From: Coxiellaceae bacterium
GTDB taxonomy: Bacteria; Pseudomonadota; Gammaproteobacteria; Diplorickettsiales; Diplorickettsiaceae
Reading direction: 5' to 3'
Length of the DNA stretch: 44,323 nt
Assembly: GCA_947475085.1 (NCBI GenBank)
Contig: CANJLU010000003.1
Location: 1-44,323, forward strand
Under the pieces are notes generated by a model. It ran no database searches. It was not told where the DNA came from and worked only from the letters and a program-made list of their open reading frames with translations. Position 1 is the stretch's first letter; the number at the start of each line of letters is the position of its first letter. This document shows positions 1 to 9,622 of the stretch, piece by piece. The translations under genes were made by a program, and so were the position numbers.

Positions 1-657
1 GTGGAAAAAGGAGGGACGCTGATCTCTGAATTTTTTCCATACGCTTCACCCAAGGCAGAATATTTTCCTAGAAGAAATAGGATAATTAGTGGTTTGAGCC
101 TAGGTGTTATTGTGATAGAAGCAACGCTACGGAGCGGGTCATTAATTAGTGCGCGTTATGCCTTGGAACAAGGTCGAGAGGTATTTGCTGTTCCAGGTTC
201 TATCCGCAATCCCTTAAGCCAAGGCTGTCATGCCTTATTAAAAGAAGGAGCTACTCTGGTGGAGACCTATCAGGATATTACACAAGCGCTTTCATTTTCA
301 CCGAAACTGGCTCATAGTTGGGCTGATGAAGTCGCATCGACTAAGTCCCATAATGCAAGGGATTTTGTTAACAAAAAGGAGGCTGAAGGGATACTTTATG
401 CTAATCAGAATGCTAATCTGGAGGGCGTTCTCAATCATGAGGTCCCGCAAATCCAACCGACTCAACTAAAAAAGGATCTATGTGGACTTGATTCGCAGGA
501 TACAAAGCTTGTAGAGTGCCTTGGATTTGAAACGACAAGTATCGATATATTGATGGCGAGAACTGGCTTAACTATCGATAAATTGCTAGCTCGTTTGTCG
601 ACACTGCAATTACAAGGGTATATAGACGTGGTTCCTGGGGGCTACGTGAGGAAATAA
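1..657 (+). CDS. dprA: DNA processing protein DprA (Smf), 3' part
   Basis: This is the C-terminal part of DprA, the protein that receives incoming single-stranded DNA during natural transformation and loads RecA on it. The visible part covers the second half of the Rossmann-like DNA-binding fold, including PRRNRIISGLS, the motif EATLRSGSLISA and the segment EVFAVPGSIRNP. A linker of about 70 residues follows, then a C-terminal winged-helix domain at about residues 175-218 ending GGYVRK. The sequence at base 1 is already well inside the family alignment, so the gene begins upstream of the window and the GTG at base 1 is an internal codon. The stop is one base before topA, and the topA ribosome-binding site lies in the last dprA codons, so the two are probably translationally coupled. 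With comEC at 18722 it points to competence. Family assignment is secure; the upstream end cannot be seen. Confidence 0.95.
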   Translation: MEKGGTLISEFFPYASPKAEYFPRRNRIISGLSLGVIVIEATLRSGSLISARYALEQGREVFAVPGSIRNPLSQGCHALLKEGATLVETYQDITQALSFSPKLAHSWADEVASTKSHNARDFVNKKEAEGILYANQNANLEGVLNHEVPQIQPTQLKKDLCGLDSQDTKLVECLGFETTSIDILMARTGLTIDKLLARLSTLQLQGYIDVVPGGYVRK

Positions 658-658
658 A

Positions 659-2980
659 ATGGCAAAAAATCTATTGATTGTAGAATCGCCCGCTAAGGCT
701 AAAACAATCAAAAAATATTTAGGTAAAGACTTTGAAGTGTTGGCTTCCTATGGCCATGTTCGCGACCTGATACCTAAAGAGGGCGCTGTGAATCCAGATC
801 AGGGTTTTGCTATGCAATATGCTCTGATTGAAAAGAATGCCAAACATATGGATATGATTATTAAGGCTTTTAAGAATGCCGATGCATTATATCTTGCGAC
901 TGATCCTGATCGTGAAGGAGAAGCCATCGCTTGGCATATTTACGAAATTCTAAAGCAAAAAAAATTGCTAAAAAATAAGCCGACTTATCGAGTAGTATTT
1001 CACGAAATAACAAAATCAGCAGTTAATGCAGCGGTGGCAAATCCACGTCATATTGCTATGGATTTGGTAAATGCACAACAAGCACGTCGAGCATTGGATT
1101 ATTTGGTCGGTTTTACGCTATCGCCTTTACTATGGAAAAAAGTTCGTCGCGGTTTGTCTGCAGGTCGTGTTCAAAGTCCCGCCTTACGATTAATCGTTGA
1201 ACGTGAAGAAGAAATCGAAGCTTTTAAATCTCAAGAATATTGGACAATCACGGCTAATAATAAGTCGGATGAAAAACTTTTTGTGGCGCGTTTAATCCAG
1301 TATCAGCAAGAAAAGCTTAATCAATTTAGTATTACTACCGAAGAGCAAGCCACTGCCATCAAAGAAAATTTGCAACAACTAGCGCAAGGTTATTTACAGG
1401 TTATTAATGTTGAGAAAAAGCAACGTAAACGCAATCCTGCGGCGCCTTTTACCACATCGACTTTGCAGCAGGAAGCCGGCCGTAAATTAGGATATACAGC
1501 CCAGCGAACCATGCGTCTTGCGCAACAACTCTATGAAGGTGTTGATGTTGGTGAAGGTTTAGTGGGGTTGATTACTTATATGCGAACGGATTCTGTGCAT
1601 TTATCCAACGAGGCTATAATATCGATACGTGAACTTATCGTGCAACGTTATGGGGAGAAGGATTTACCCGAAGCTCCTCGACATTTTCGTACTAAAAGTC
1701 GTAATGCACAAGAAGCACATGAAGCTATTCGGCCGACCCACGTAGAATTTTCACCTGAGGAGCTTAAAAAACATTTAAGCCCCGACCAATTTAGATTATA
1801 TGAGCTTGTTTGGAAACGTGCAGTAGCCTCGCAGATGATGCATGCCACCATTGACACGGTTGCTGTCGATTTAAGTGCAAAAGCAGCTAAAGATCATTGT
1901 TTTCGAGCCAACGGATCGACTATCGTGCATGCGGGTTTTATGGCAGTTTATTTAGAAAGCTATGATGATAGCAAGTCTAAATCAGATGATGATAGAGCAA
2001 AATCCGAAGAAGAAAGTATGTTGCCACCCTTAGAGATAGGCGATCAAGTTAATCTTATGGATATTAGTGCCGATCAACATTTTACTGAACCACCTCCACG
2101 TTATAGTGAAGCAAGTTTGGTCAAGGCGCTAGAAGAACGAGATATTGGTCGGCCTTCAACCTATGTGCCTATTATTTCAACCTTACAACAAAGAGAATAT
2201 GTCACGCTCGATCAAAAAAGATTTAAACCGACTGACGTCGGTAGGATAGTGAATAAATTTCTTACGCGTTATTTTATGCAATATGTTGATTATGCATTTA
2301 CGGCGCGATTAGAGGATGAGCTTGATCAAATTTCTAGGGGAGAGAAAGAATGGATCCCTTTACTACAAGATTTTTGGACACCATTTAAAACATTGATTGA
2401 GACCACTGAGGAAACGGTACAACGAAAAGATGTAACTCAAGAAGCGTTAGATGAAGCTTGTCCTAAATGTGGTAAAACCTTATCAATACGTTTAGGTAAG
2501 CGCGGTAGATTTATTGGTTGTTCAGGATATCCAGAGTGTGATTACACGCGAAATATGGAAGGAGAAGTTACTACAGTAAGTGAGCCTGAGGTTGTACAAG
2601 ATCGTTTATGTCCTGATTGTGGGCATGCTTTACATATAAAGATTGGTCGTTATGGGAAGTTTATAGGTTGTAGTAACTATCCTAAATGCAAGCATATTGA
2701 GCCTTTAGAAAAACCAGCAGATACAGGAATAGAATGTCCCGAATGCCATAAAGGCACATTGCTTAAGCGCAAATCTAGGTATGGTAAAATTTTCTTTTCT
2801 TGTTCTACGTATCCTACTTGCACGTACGCAGTGTGGAATGAGCCTATCGAACAAGCCTGCCCGCGTTGTGCTTGGCCAGTGATGACGATTAAAACAACCA
2901 AACGTCGAGGAACTGAAAAAGTTTGTCCTCGTAAGGAGTGTGGGTATGCTGAACCTATGTCAGAAGCTGCAGAAAGATAG
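659..2980 (+). CDS. topA: DNA topoisomerase I (type IA)
   Basis: Topoisomerase I relaxes negative supercoils through a transient 5'-phosphotyrosine link. An N-terminal TOPRIM domain shows E9 in LLIVESPAKAKT and the acidic cluster D82/D84/E88 in TDPDREGE. The catalytic tyrosine is Y307 in GLITYMRTDS. The C-terminal part carries four CxxC-type zinc-ribbon repeats beginning near residues 601, 651, 693 and 734. The first three have the usual four-cysteine pattern (GRFIGC, GKFIGC, KIFFSC); the last is more divergent. Length 773 aa is slightly below the 865 aa of the E. coli enzyme, mainly at the C-terminus. The ATG sits one base after the dprA stop, with AGGA inside the dprA end as ribosome-binding site, so it is probably cotranscribed with dprA. 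Repeat B1 follows the stop. Confidence 0.98.
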   Translation: MAKNLLIVESPAKAKTIKKYLGKDFEVLASYGHVRDLIPKEGAVNPDQGFAMQYALIEKNAKHMDMIIKAFKNADALYLATDPDREGEAIAWHIYEILKQKKLLKNKPTYRVVFHEITKSAVNAAVANPRHIAMDLVNAQQARRALDYLVGFTLSPLLWKKVRRGLSAGRVQSPALRLIVEREEEIEAFKSQEYWTITANNKSDEKLFVARLIQYQQEKLNQFSITTEEQATAIKENLQQLAQGYLQVINVEKKQRKRNPAAPFTTSTLQQEAGRKLGYTAQRTMRLAQQLYEGVDVGEGLVGLITYMRTDSVHLSNEAIISIRELIVQRYGEKDLPEAPRHFRTKSRNAQEAHEAIRPTHVEFSPEELKKHLSPDQFRLYELVWKRAVASQMMHATIDTVAVDLSAKAAKDHCFRANGSTIVHAGFMAVYLESYDDSKSKSDDDRAKSEEESMLPPLEIGDQVNLMDISADQHFTEPPPRYSEASLVKALEERDIGRPSTYVPIISTLQQREYVTLDQKRFKPTDVGRIVNKFLTRYFMQYVDYAFTARLEDELDQISRGEKEWIPLLQDFWTPFKTLIETTEETVQRKDVTQEALDEACPKCGKTLSIRLGKRGRFIGCSGYPECDYTRNMEGEVTTVSEPEVVQDRLCPDCGHALHIKIGRYGKFIGCSNYPKCKHIEPLEKPADTGIECPECHKGTLLKRKSRYGKIFFSCSTYPTCTYAVWNEPIEQACPRCAWPVMTIKTTKRRGTEKVCPRKECGYAEPMSEAAER

Positions 2981-3013
2981 ATGATCTGCATGCTACAACT
3001 TAATTAATAAGCT

Positions 3014-3090
3014 CGTCATGGCGAGGCCGAGACGTTAGCGAGGCCGTGGCCATCCATGGATTGCCACGCACTACGGCGCTCGCAATGAGG
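3014..3090. repeat. Intergenic palindromic repeat family B, copy 1
   Basis: An imperfect inverted repeat fills the gap between the convergent topA and xseA genes. Its ends are CGTCATGGCGAG and CTCGCAATGAGG, which are nearly complementary, and the centre contains GGCCATCCATGGATTGCC. The same ends and centre recur at 22020-22115 and 39651-39737. A hairpin-forming role such as transcription termination is possible but not shown. Confidence 0.8.
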
Positions 3091-3130
3091 AAAAATGCTT
3101 TAGGTTTAATAGAGGCTGAAGCAAAAAAAG

Positions 3131-4324
3131 CTAAAATTTTGCTTTAACTTCACAAAGTAATTCACCTTTGGCAAGCCTAGTAATAATTTCCTGACCCGGT
3201 TTTATTTCCTGGCTATCACGCAGGATTTTTTTGCTTGCAGCATCACTTACTATTGCATATCCACGCGCCAAACTAGCTAAAGGGCTTATGGCTTGCAATG
3301 TACGAGACAAACCCAAGAGCTTTTGCTGACGTATTTGTAATTGGTTTTTTATACTTAAATTGAGGCGCTGGGTTAATTCATCACAATGCTGAAATCCATC
3401 TTGTAATCGTTGCTGGGGATGACGTAAGCGTTTGGTTAGATTTTCTAGATTATGCTGATAACTTTTTAATAAGTATTGGATAGTTTTAATGAGATGCTGG
3501 AAGATTTTATCTAATTGCTGTTGGTATTCATGTCTATCAGGGCTCGCCAATTGTGCGGCCATAGTGGGCGTAGCTGCACGCACATCAGCAACAAAATCGG
3601 CAATAGTAAAATCTGTTTCATGCCCAATAGCACTTATAAGTGGTAATTCACTTTTAAAAATTGCTCTCGCCACGTTTTCTTCGTTAAAAGGCCATAGATC
3701 TTCCAATGATCCTCCGCCCCGAGCCAAAATTAAAGTTTCACATTCCTTACGTTGATTCGCGGTGTTTATCTGTCGCACAATTTGTGCTGAGGCACTTTTT
3801 CCCTGAACTAAAGAAGGGTATACAATGATATTAATGGCTGGAAAACGATGTTTAAGAACAATGCAGATATCGCGTAATGCAGCACCTGTTTCTGAACTAA
3901 TTACGCCTATTGTGCTAGGAAACTTAGGTAGGGGTTTTTTATGTTTTGGATCAAATAAGCCTTCTGCGGCAAGTTGACTTTTTAATTTTTCGAACGCTTT
4001 ACGTAAAGCTCCTTCACCCGCAGGTTCAAATTGGTCAACGATTAATTGAAACTCTCCACGCGCTGGATACAGGGAAATTTTGGCACGAGCTAAGATTTGC
4101 ATACCATTTTTTGGTTGACTGTCTTTATAACGTTGTCGACCATTGAAAAGTGCACAGCGTACTTGAGCATTTTTATCTTTTAAAGAAAAATACCAATGCC
4201 CAGAACTAGGACTGGCGAAATTAGAAATTTCACCTTCTACCCAAATAGGTAAAAATGCATCTTCTAATAGATCTTGAACCATTTGATTGAGTTCGGAGAT
4301 GCTATAAATTGTTTCTTTAGACAT
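3131..4324 (-). CDS. xseA: Exodeoxyribonuclease VII large subunit
   Basis: XseA is the catalytic subunit of exonuclease VII, which degrades single-stranded DNA from both ends together with XseB (not in this window). The order is an N-terminal OB-fold (about residues 1-100), the catalytic domain, and a long helical coiled-coil that binds the small subunit. Family catalytic positions are visible in the longer reading from 4339: D157 (ALRDI), R207 (ILARGGGSLEDL), H240 and D243 (AIGHETDF). The reading frame could start at a TTG at 4339, but the first ATG at 4324 (MSKETIYSISEL) matches the normal family N-terminus, giving 397 aa. This is shorter than E. coli (456 aa), the loss falling in the coiled-coil. 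Element C1 lies between it and relA, so cotranscription with relA is uncertain. Confidence 0.96.
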   Translation of the reverse strand: MSKETIYSISELNQMVQDLLEDAFLPIWVEGEISNFASPSSGHWYFSLKDKNAQVRCALFNGRQRYKDSQPKNGMQILARAKISLYPARGEFQLIVDQFEPAGEGALRKAFEKLKSQLAAEGLFDPKHKKPLPKFPSTIGVISSETGAALRDICIVLKHRFPAINIIVYPSLVQGKSASAQIVRQINTANQRKECETLILARGGGSLEDLWPFNEENVARAIFKSELPLISAIGHETDFTIADFVADVRAATPTMAAQLASPDRHEYQQQLDKIFQHLIKTIQYLLKSYQHNLENLTKRLRHPQQRLQDGFQHCDELTQRLNLSIKNQLQIRQQKLLGLSRTLQAISPLASLARGYAIVSDAASKKILRDSQEIKPGQEIITRLAKGELLCEVKAKF

Positions 4325-4356
4325 ATACCGTAAATCCAATCAGATGAATAAATTTA

Positions 4357-4496
4357 AGAGGGAGCCTTTAATGATGCTAGGCTGAGACAAGAAGCACTGT
4401 TTTTTGAGTATCGTAACGGAGCATACACGTAGTATGTGAGTAACGAAACACAGAAAAACAGTGCTTCTTGGCCACGTGCCATTAAAGGTCCTCTCT
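4357..4496. repeat. Nested-hairpin repeat family C, copy 1
   Basis: The whole gap between relA and xseA is a nested inverted repeat. Outer arms of 17 bp (4357-4373 and 4480-4496) are mostly complementary. Inner arms of 16 bp (AAGAAGCACTGTTTTT at 4389-4404 and its exact complement at 4454-4469) are perfect. The centre reads GAGTATCGTAACGGAGCATA and, later, GAGTAACGAAAC. The same centre occurs in opposite orientation at 33770-33907, with different arm sequences that are again self-complementary. The right outer arm reaches into the relA stop codon. Confidence 0.85.
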
Positions 4497-6705
4497 AACT
4501 TATGATTTGTCTTCTGACATCAATAATATTAGGCACTTGTTTGATGCGATCTAAGACTTTTCCAAGTGAAAGTAAGCTGGGTATTTCAATAGTTAGTTTC
4601 ATATACACCTTGGGGTCGGGTTTATCACTGGCTAATGTTAATGCGACTAAATTTAATTTTTCATTAGCAATCAGCGTAGATACATCACGCAGTAAACCAG
4701 GTCGATTGTATGCTTCAACGCAGATATCGACTGGATAGACTTGACTAACAGCTAGGCCCCAGTCAGCGTCTACTAAGCGATTTTGTTTTTCCGGCTCGAG
4801 ATTGAGTAAATGCATACAATCATCACGATGCAAAACTATGCCACGACTTTGAGTAATGAATCCTCGGATAGGATCTCCTGGAACTGGTTTGCAACAGCCC
4901 GCAGTCTGCGTTAACAAGTCGGTAACGCCAGCTATACTAATACCTTCTGGTAAGCTGCTACGAGGTTTACCTAATAAAATTTCAGGTTGGACCAAGCTTG
5001 AGGCTAATTGTTTTTCTTGCGATTGTATCGCATTTAAAAGTTGAGCAGGCCGTAAATCACCACTGCCTAATGCGGCAATCATTTCTTTTTTGGTCTTAAA
5101 GTGAAGTTTGTGCGCTAACTTCTCAGGATCGAGCGTTGTTAATCCTAAGCGTTGAATCTCTTTATTAAACAAATCTTCGCCATGGAGTAAATGTTTTTCA
5201 TAATCTTGAGTTTTAAACCAATGATGGGCTTTTGCTTTAGCACGAGCGGTGTATAAATAGCCTAAATTTGGATTTAACCAATCTAGGCTCGGATTTCCTT
5301 TTTTTGCAGTAAGAATTTCGATTTGCTCACCAATTTTTAATTGATAAGTTAAGGGAACAATAGCGCCATTAATTTTTGCTCCTCGGCAACGATGTCCCAC
5401 CTCACTATGAATATGATAAGCAAAGTCCAAAGGTGTTGAACCTTTCGGTAGATCAAGGATATCTCCATTAGGTGTAAATACATACACTCGATCATCTAAA
5501 ACAGTCGTGAGACCCGGTACCGTCGCTTTGCCACGTTTTACTAGTTCTTTTTGCCACTCTAATACTTGGCGGAGCCAGGCGATTTTTGTTTGATAACTTT
5601 CTTTTTGTTGTTGAGCAGTTTCTTTATATTGCCAATGCGCTGCTAAACCATGCTCGGATTCTTGGTGCATTTGATGAGTGCGAATTTGGATTTCAAGTAT
5701 TTTTTGGCCAGGACCTGAAACAGCGGTATGAATAGAACGATAACCATTGGATTTTGGTGTCGCGATATAATCATCGAACTGTCCTGATACAGGTGCCCAC
5801 AAGCTATGAATAATACTTAAAACATTGTAGCAGTCCTTAACAGTATTGACCAAAATGCGGATGGCATTTAGGTCATACAGTTCTTCAAATTTTAATTTTT
5901 TTTGTTGCATCTTTCTGTAAATACTATGGATATGTTTTACGCGTCCATATATTTCAAAGTTATGTAGTTGAGCATGATCTAAAATTTTTCGTAGTTGAGT
6001 TAAAATAATTTGTACATAGGATTCACGATCGATCAATCGTTCATGAAGGAGTTGGGCGATCTGTGCATATATTTTCGGTTCTAGATAATGTAAAGAGAGA
6101 TCTTCTAGTTCCCATTGCAGTTGACCTACGCCAAGACGATTGGCTAAAGGAGCGTAAATATCCAGGGTTTCACGTGCATAGACTTGGCTTACTTTTCGGT
6201 CCAACATATCTAGCGTGCGCATGGTAGCGGTGCGTTCTGCAAGTTTAATGAGAACAACGCGCATATCTTCTACCATGGCAAGTAACATTTTTCGAATATT
6301 TTCTAATTGGGTTTGATGTAGATTAGCAGCGGTACTGGCAATACGAATGGCATTCATCTGTTTAGCGCCTTCGATAATTTTAGCCACATTTGGCCCTAGA
6401 TGTTCGTAGACCGTTTCTAAACAGAGTTCAGCATAATTTACGCAACTATAAATTAAGGAAGCTGCAATGGTCTCTTTATCAAGATGCAAATCTAACAGAA
6501 TCTCGGCCATGGTAAGGCCCTGTTGTAAGCAAGAGACATGTGTGGGCGTTGTTTTTGCTTCCCCCACAATTTGACTTAAAATAGAAGCTTGTCGAATTAA
6601 TTTGAAATCTTCTTGGCTACGTTGCATTGCGGCATGGTGTAGCCACGTTTCTAAATTAATACTGCCATCATTATTTAGGTAGAGCGAATTTTTTATTTTA
6701 ACCAT
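4495..6705 (-). CDS. relA: (p)ppGpp synthetase RelA
   Basis: This is the ribosome-associated GTP/ATP pyrophosphotransferase that makes the alarmone (p)ppGpp under amino-acid starvation. Residue numbers below count from an alternative TTG at 6711. The order is a degenerate hydrolase-like domain (about 40-200), the synthetase domain (about 250-360, with YGRVKHIHSIYRKM, DLNAIRI and NGYRSIHT), TGS (about 405-465, VYVFTPNGDILDLP), a helical/zinc-finger region (CCKPVPGDPIRGFI) and a C-terminal ACT domain. The HD motif is absent (SLIYSCVNYAE), as in RelA and unlike SpoT. The RelA acidic EXDD signature reads QFDD at 311-314. The ATG at 6705 has AAGGAT eight bases upstream and is preferred. Proximity to rlmD matches the enterobacterial order. 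It is separated from dacB by about 85 bases. Confidence 0.96.
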   Translation of the reverse strand: MVKIKNSLYLNNDGSINLETWLHHAAMQRSQEDFKLIRQASILSQIVGEAKTTPTHVSCLQQGLTMAEILLDLHLDKETIAASLIYSCVNYAELCLETVYEHLGPNVAKIIEGAKQMNAIRIASTAANLHQTQLENIRKMLLAMVEDMRVVLIKLAERTATMRTLDMLDRKVSQVYARETLDIYAPLANRLGVGQLQWELEDLSLHYLEPKIYAQIAQLLHERLIDRESYVQIILTQLRKILDHAQLHNFEIYGRVKHIHSIYRKMQQKKLKFEELYDLNAIRILVNTVKDCYNVLSIIHSLWAPVSGQFDDYIATPKSNGYRSIHTAVSGPGQKILEIQIRTHQMHQESEHGLAAHWQYKETAQQQKESYQTKIAWLRQVLEWQKELVKRGKATVPGLTTVLDDRVYVFTPNGDILDLPKGSTPLDFAYHIHSEVGHRCRGAKINGAIVPLTYQLKIGEQIEILTAKKGNPSLDWLNPNLGYLYTARAKAKAHHWFKTQDYEKHLLHGEDLFNKEIQRLGLTTLDPEKLAHKLHFKTKKEMIAALGSGDLRPAQLLNAIQSQEKQLASSLVQPEILLGKPRSSLPEGISIAGVTDLLTQTAGCCKPVPGDPIRGFITQSRGIVLHRDDCMHLLNLEPEKQNRLVDADWGLAVSQVYPVDICVEAYNRPGLLRDVSTLIANEKLNLVALTLASDKPDPKVYMKLTIEIPSLLSLGKVLDRIKQVPNIIDVRRQIIS

Positions 6706-6791
6706 TTTCAATTATCCTTATTTTTAGTTTGTAGCTCTAAAAAAATTAGAAAAATCAACTAGTTTATTTGTATAAATTTTTTGGACTAATT

Positions 6792-8288
6792 TTATACATA
6801 ACTTCTAGCCAAAAACTCACAAATTCGATTTTCTAATAAGCGATAGCCTCCTTGATTATTTTTTCCAGGAACAGGATCGTTAATTAAAATAGAAAAAGCT
6901 AGAACTTGATTATTAGCGGTTCGAACATAACCGGCTAAGCTACTTATTCCATGCATGCTTCCCGTTTTAGCATGTATTCTACCGAGTGAAGGGCCGCCTA
7001 GACGATGTTTTAACGTACCGTCTATCCCTGAGCGAGGTAAGGATTCAAAAAGCAAATCGCTATCAGGTAATTGTGTATAAGCGAAATTTAACAATTTAAC
7101 GAAGGCATTAGGCGTGACTATATTATTGCGCGATAAACCAGAGCCATCGACCATGACTAGATGCTTGAAATCAATATCTGTTTTGTTGGCGAGAATAGCC
7201 TGCACGGCATTTCTACCAGTTTTCCAACTACCTTGCACTGAAAAGTACTTTTCCCCTAGTTTTTTTAATAAACTATCAGCAATAAGATTATCTGACTTTT
7301 TTAACATATTTTTTATTAAAAAAGCAAGTTCAGGAGAGCTGTTTTCGGCTAATGTCCTAGCAAGAGGGGGGGTTCTCCCATAAACTAAATTTGAATAACG
7401 GATGGAGTATTTTCTTAATAATCCAGCCACAATATCGTAAGTAGCCAAATTTGGATTTTGTAAAGCGACTGCAAATGATAAAGGGCCCATCTTCGGGGAA
7501 AGATATCCCCTTAAGGTATAGTGGTTTTTGCTAGCTGCATTTGGCTTTAAATCTAGAGAGTAACTTCTTTGTCTTAAACGCTTAGTAACTGCTTGGTTAT
7601 CGATAACTATACCTAAATTGCTATTACTTTTAGTGACAGTAGGATGTAATAAGTGTTGATTAGCTTTAACACTAAGACTAAAACAATTGCGATTGATGAT
7701 AGTCGCCGTTACCGGAGCGGCATAGCAGAAAATTCTGTCGTCAATAACACGCCCTGGAGGCCAGGTGCTGCGATCGATTACTGTATCATCAATAACAATA
7801 TTTCCTTGCACCTTATTTATATGTTGTTCATTTAATGTTTCTAACATGTCCTTGAGATCTTCGAGCGTTAAGTAAGGATCGCCGCTGAACTTTATGTATA
7901 GGTTTCCAGTTAAAACGCCATTACGAATCGACGCGCCGGGGTTAGTTAAAAAACGAGTTTTAAATTGGAAATGCGGCCCCAAATAATCTAAAGCGGCAAT
8001 TCCGGTAAATAATTTTAAAGTGCTAGCAGGGACAAAGCCGCGATTGGCATTATATTGATAAAGTACTCTTCCTGTTGATAATGACTGTATGGAAACACCG
8101 GTGTTAAAGCCTTTAAAATGACTTAATATGTTATTTAGGTTTTGCTGGATGGATGTTAAGGAGACATCCTGGCCATTTTCATCATAATAGGCAAAACTTT
8201 TCATCGGGCTTATTAAAAAGAGAACAGTGGAAAATATTCCAATCAAAAACCAGAAATTCTTAAGAAATGTACTGTTTAGTTTATTCAT
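6792..8288 (-). CDS. dacB: D-alanyl-D-alanine carboxypeptidase/endopeptidase (PBP4, DacB)
   Basis: This is a periplasmic class C penicillin-binding protein that trims pentapeptides and cleaves peptidoglycan cross-links. An N-terminal hydrophobic segment (about residues 11-33, ending SFA) is a signal peptide. The three active-site motifs of the peptidase S13 family are present: SxxK as S89-T-L-K92 in PASTLKLF, SxN as S332-D-N334 in KKSDNLIAD, and KTG at 441-443 in HAKTGSMHG. Residues 120-310 form the usual large insertion. The length of 498 aa is normal. It starts 5 bases downstream of rlmD and is probably in the same transcript. Confidence 0.95.
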   Translation of the reverse strand: MNKLNSTFLKNFWFLIGIFSTVLFLISPMKSFAYYDENGQDVSLTSIQQNLNNILSHFKGFNTGVSIQSLSTGRVLYQYNANRGFVPASTLKLFTGIAALDYLGPHFQFKTRFLTNPGASIRNGVLTGNLYIKFSGDPYLTLEDLKDMLETLNEQHINKVQGNIVIDDTVIDRSTWPPGRVIDDRIFCYAAPVTATIINRNCFSLSVKANQHLLHPTVTKSNSNLGIVIDNQAVTKRLRQRSYSLDLKPNAASKNHYTLRGYLSPKMGPLSFAVALQNPNLATYDIVAGLLRKYSIRYSNLVYGRTPPLARTLAENSSPELAFLIKNMLKKSDNLIADSLLKKLGEKYFSVQGSWKTGRNAVQAILANKTDIDFKHLVMVDGSGLSRNNIVTPNAFVKLLNFAYTQLPDSDLLFESLPRSGIDGTLKHRLGGPSLGRIHAKTGSMHGISSLAGYVRTANNQVLAFSILINDPVPGKNNQGGYRLLENRICEFLARSYV

Positions 8289-8293
8289 ACAAC

Positions 8294-9622
8294 CTATTTA
8301 GTAAATAAACAAATTGCTTCGCTATGATGAGTTTGCGGGAACATATCCATTATTCCGGCTTGTTCTAAACTATAGCCTTGTTTTACTAATTCCCCTGCGT
8401 CTCTAGCAAGACTAGCAGGATTACAGGATACATACACAATACGCTCAACATTCCAATGTGCAATTTGCGAAATAATCTCCAAAGCTCCAGAGCGGGGTGG
8501 ATCCAATAGAATTTTGTTGAAAGTTTGTTGAGCCCAAGCCTCTTTTAATATAGGGGCTGTCAAATCAGTTGTATAAAATTGTGTATTGTTAATTGAATTG
8601 TGTCTAGCATTGGCTTTTGCCCGCTCCACGAGTTCGGCATATCCCTCAACGCCTACGACGAATTGGCATCGGGTGGCAAGGGGTAAGCTAAAATTACCTA
8701 ATCCGCAGAATAAATCCAATATCCGATCGCTGAAATTAGGTAAGAGCAATTCCATAGCTCGCTGTATCATCGCTTGGTTGATGTCCGCGTTAATCTGGAC
8801 AAAGTGTTTAGGTTCAAATAAGAGTTCTAAAGGCAGATAACCCTTATTTTCCAAACGATAACTTAGCAATTTAGGATCTTCTGGCCAAATACAGTGAGTA
8901 CTACTTTCATTGCCAGGCTGCAGGTAAAGTTGTATGTGATGCTGTTCGGCAAAGGTTTTGAGTTGTATTTGATCCGAGATGCCTAAAGGGGTGAGATGTC
9001 GGAAAACCAAGCCTATGATGTCATCCCCGATTGCTACTTCAATTTGTGGGATAGCTTGAAAGGCATTTAATTTGTGAATAAGCTGCTTTAAAGGGAGTAA
9101 AAGCTGACCAACTCTTGGATCTAATGTTTTGCAAGCTTGTAATTGTGCTAGATAGCGACCATTTTTTTCACGAAAGCCAACCAGCACGGTTTGCTTTTTA
9201 GCTACGTATTTAACCCCTAGGCGTGCCCGTCGGCGATAGCCCCAATTTGGGCCGGTAAGTGGCGATAGTAATGATTTGGGCTTAATTCCGGCAAAATGGT
9301 TAAGTTGTTCGATGAGTGTTTTTTCTTTGTGTTGCAGCTGAGCTTGGTTACTTAAGTGTTGTAAGCTGCATCCACCACAACTATCGTAATGCAGGCAACC
9401 CGGTTGGATTCTATCTGCTGACGCTTTTAGTATCTGAATAGATTTTGCTTCGTCATGCGAACGTCGCTTTTTGGTATAGGCGATTTGAACGCTTTCTCCA
9501 GGTAATGCATTTTCTATGAAGGTAATTTTACCATTGATATGGGCAATGCCCCGGCCTTCATGCGAAATGCCAGTAATAACAACAGGGGCAGTATCGGTAG
9601 ATAAAGTTTTTAAATTTTCCAT
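8294..9622 (-). CDS. rlmD: 23S rRNA (uracil-1939-C5)-methyltransferase
   Basis: RlmD (RumA) methylates U1939 of 23S rRNA using S-adenosylmethionine. An N-terminal TRAM domain (about 10-65) is followed by an iron-sulfur site with cysteines C76, C82, C85 and C164 (CGGCSLQHL and LQACKTL). The SAM-binding motif is DLFCGLGNFSLPLA. The DPPRSGA motif and the nucleophile C400 in VYVSCNPASLARD complete the RNA m5U methyltransferase signature. The spacing of the iron-sulfur cysteines separates it from TrmA, which lacks the cluster. Its start overlaps the upstream exonuclease gene by 13 bases, and dacB follows 5 bases after it, so the three form a compact operon. Confidence 0.95.
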   Translation of the reverse strand: MENLKTLSTDTAPVVITGISHEGRGIAHINGKITFIENALPGESVQIAYTKKRRSHDEAKSIQILKASADRIQPGCLHYDSCGGCSLQHLSNQAQLQHKEKTLIEQLNHFAGIKPKSLLSPLTGPNWGYRRRARLGVKYVAKKQTVLVGFREKNGRYLAQLQACKTLDPRVGQLLLPLKQLIHKLNAFQAIPQIEVAIGDDIIGLVFRHLTPLGISDQIQLKTFAEQHHIQLYLQPGNESSTHCIWPEDPKLLSYRLENKGYLPLELLFEPKHFVQINADINQAMIQRAMELLLPNFSDRILDLFCGLGNFSLPLATRCQFVVGVEGYAELVERAKANARHNSINNTQFYTTDLTAPILKEAWAQQTFNKILLDPPRSGALEIISQIAHWNVERIVYVSCNPASLARDAGELVKQGYSLEQAGIMDMFPQTHHSEAICLFTK

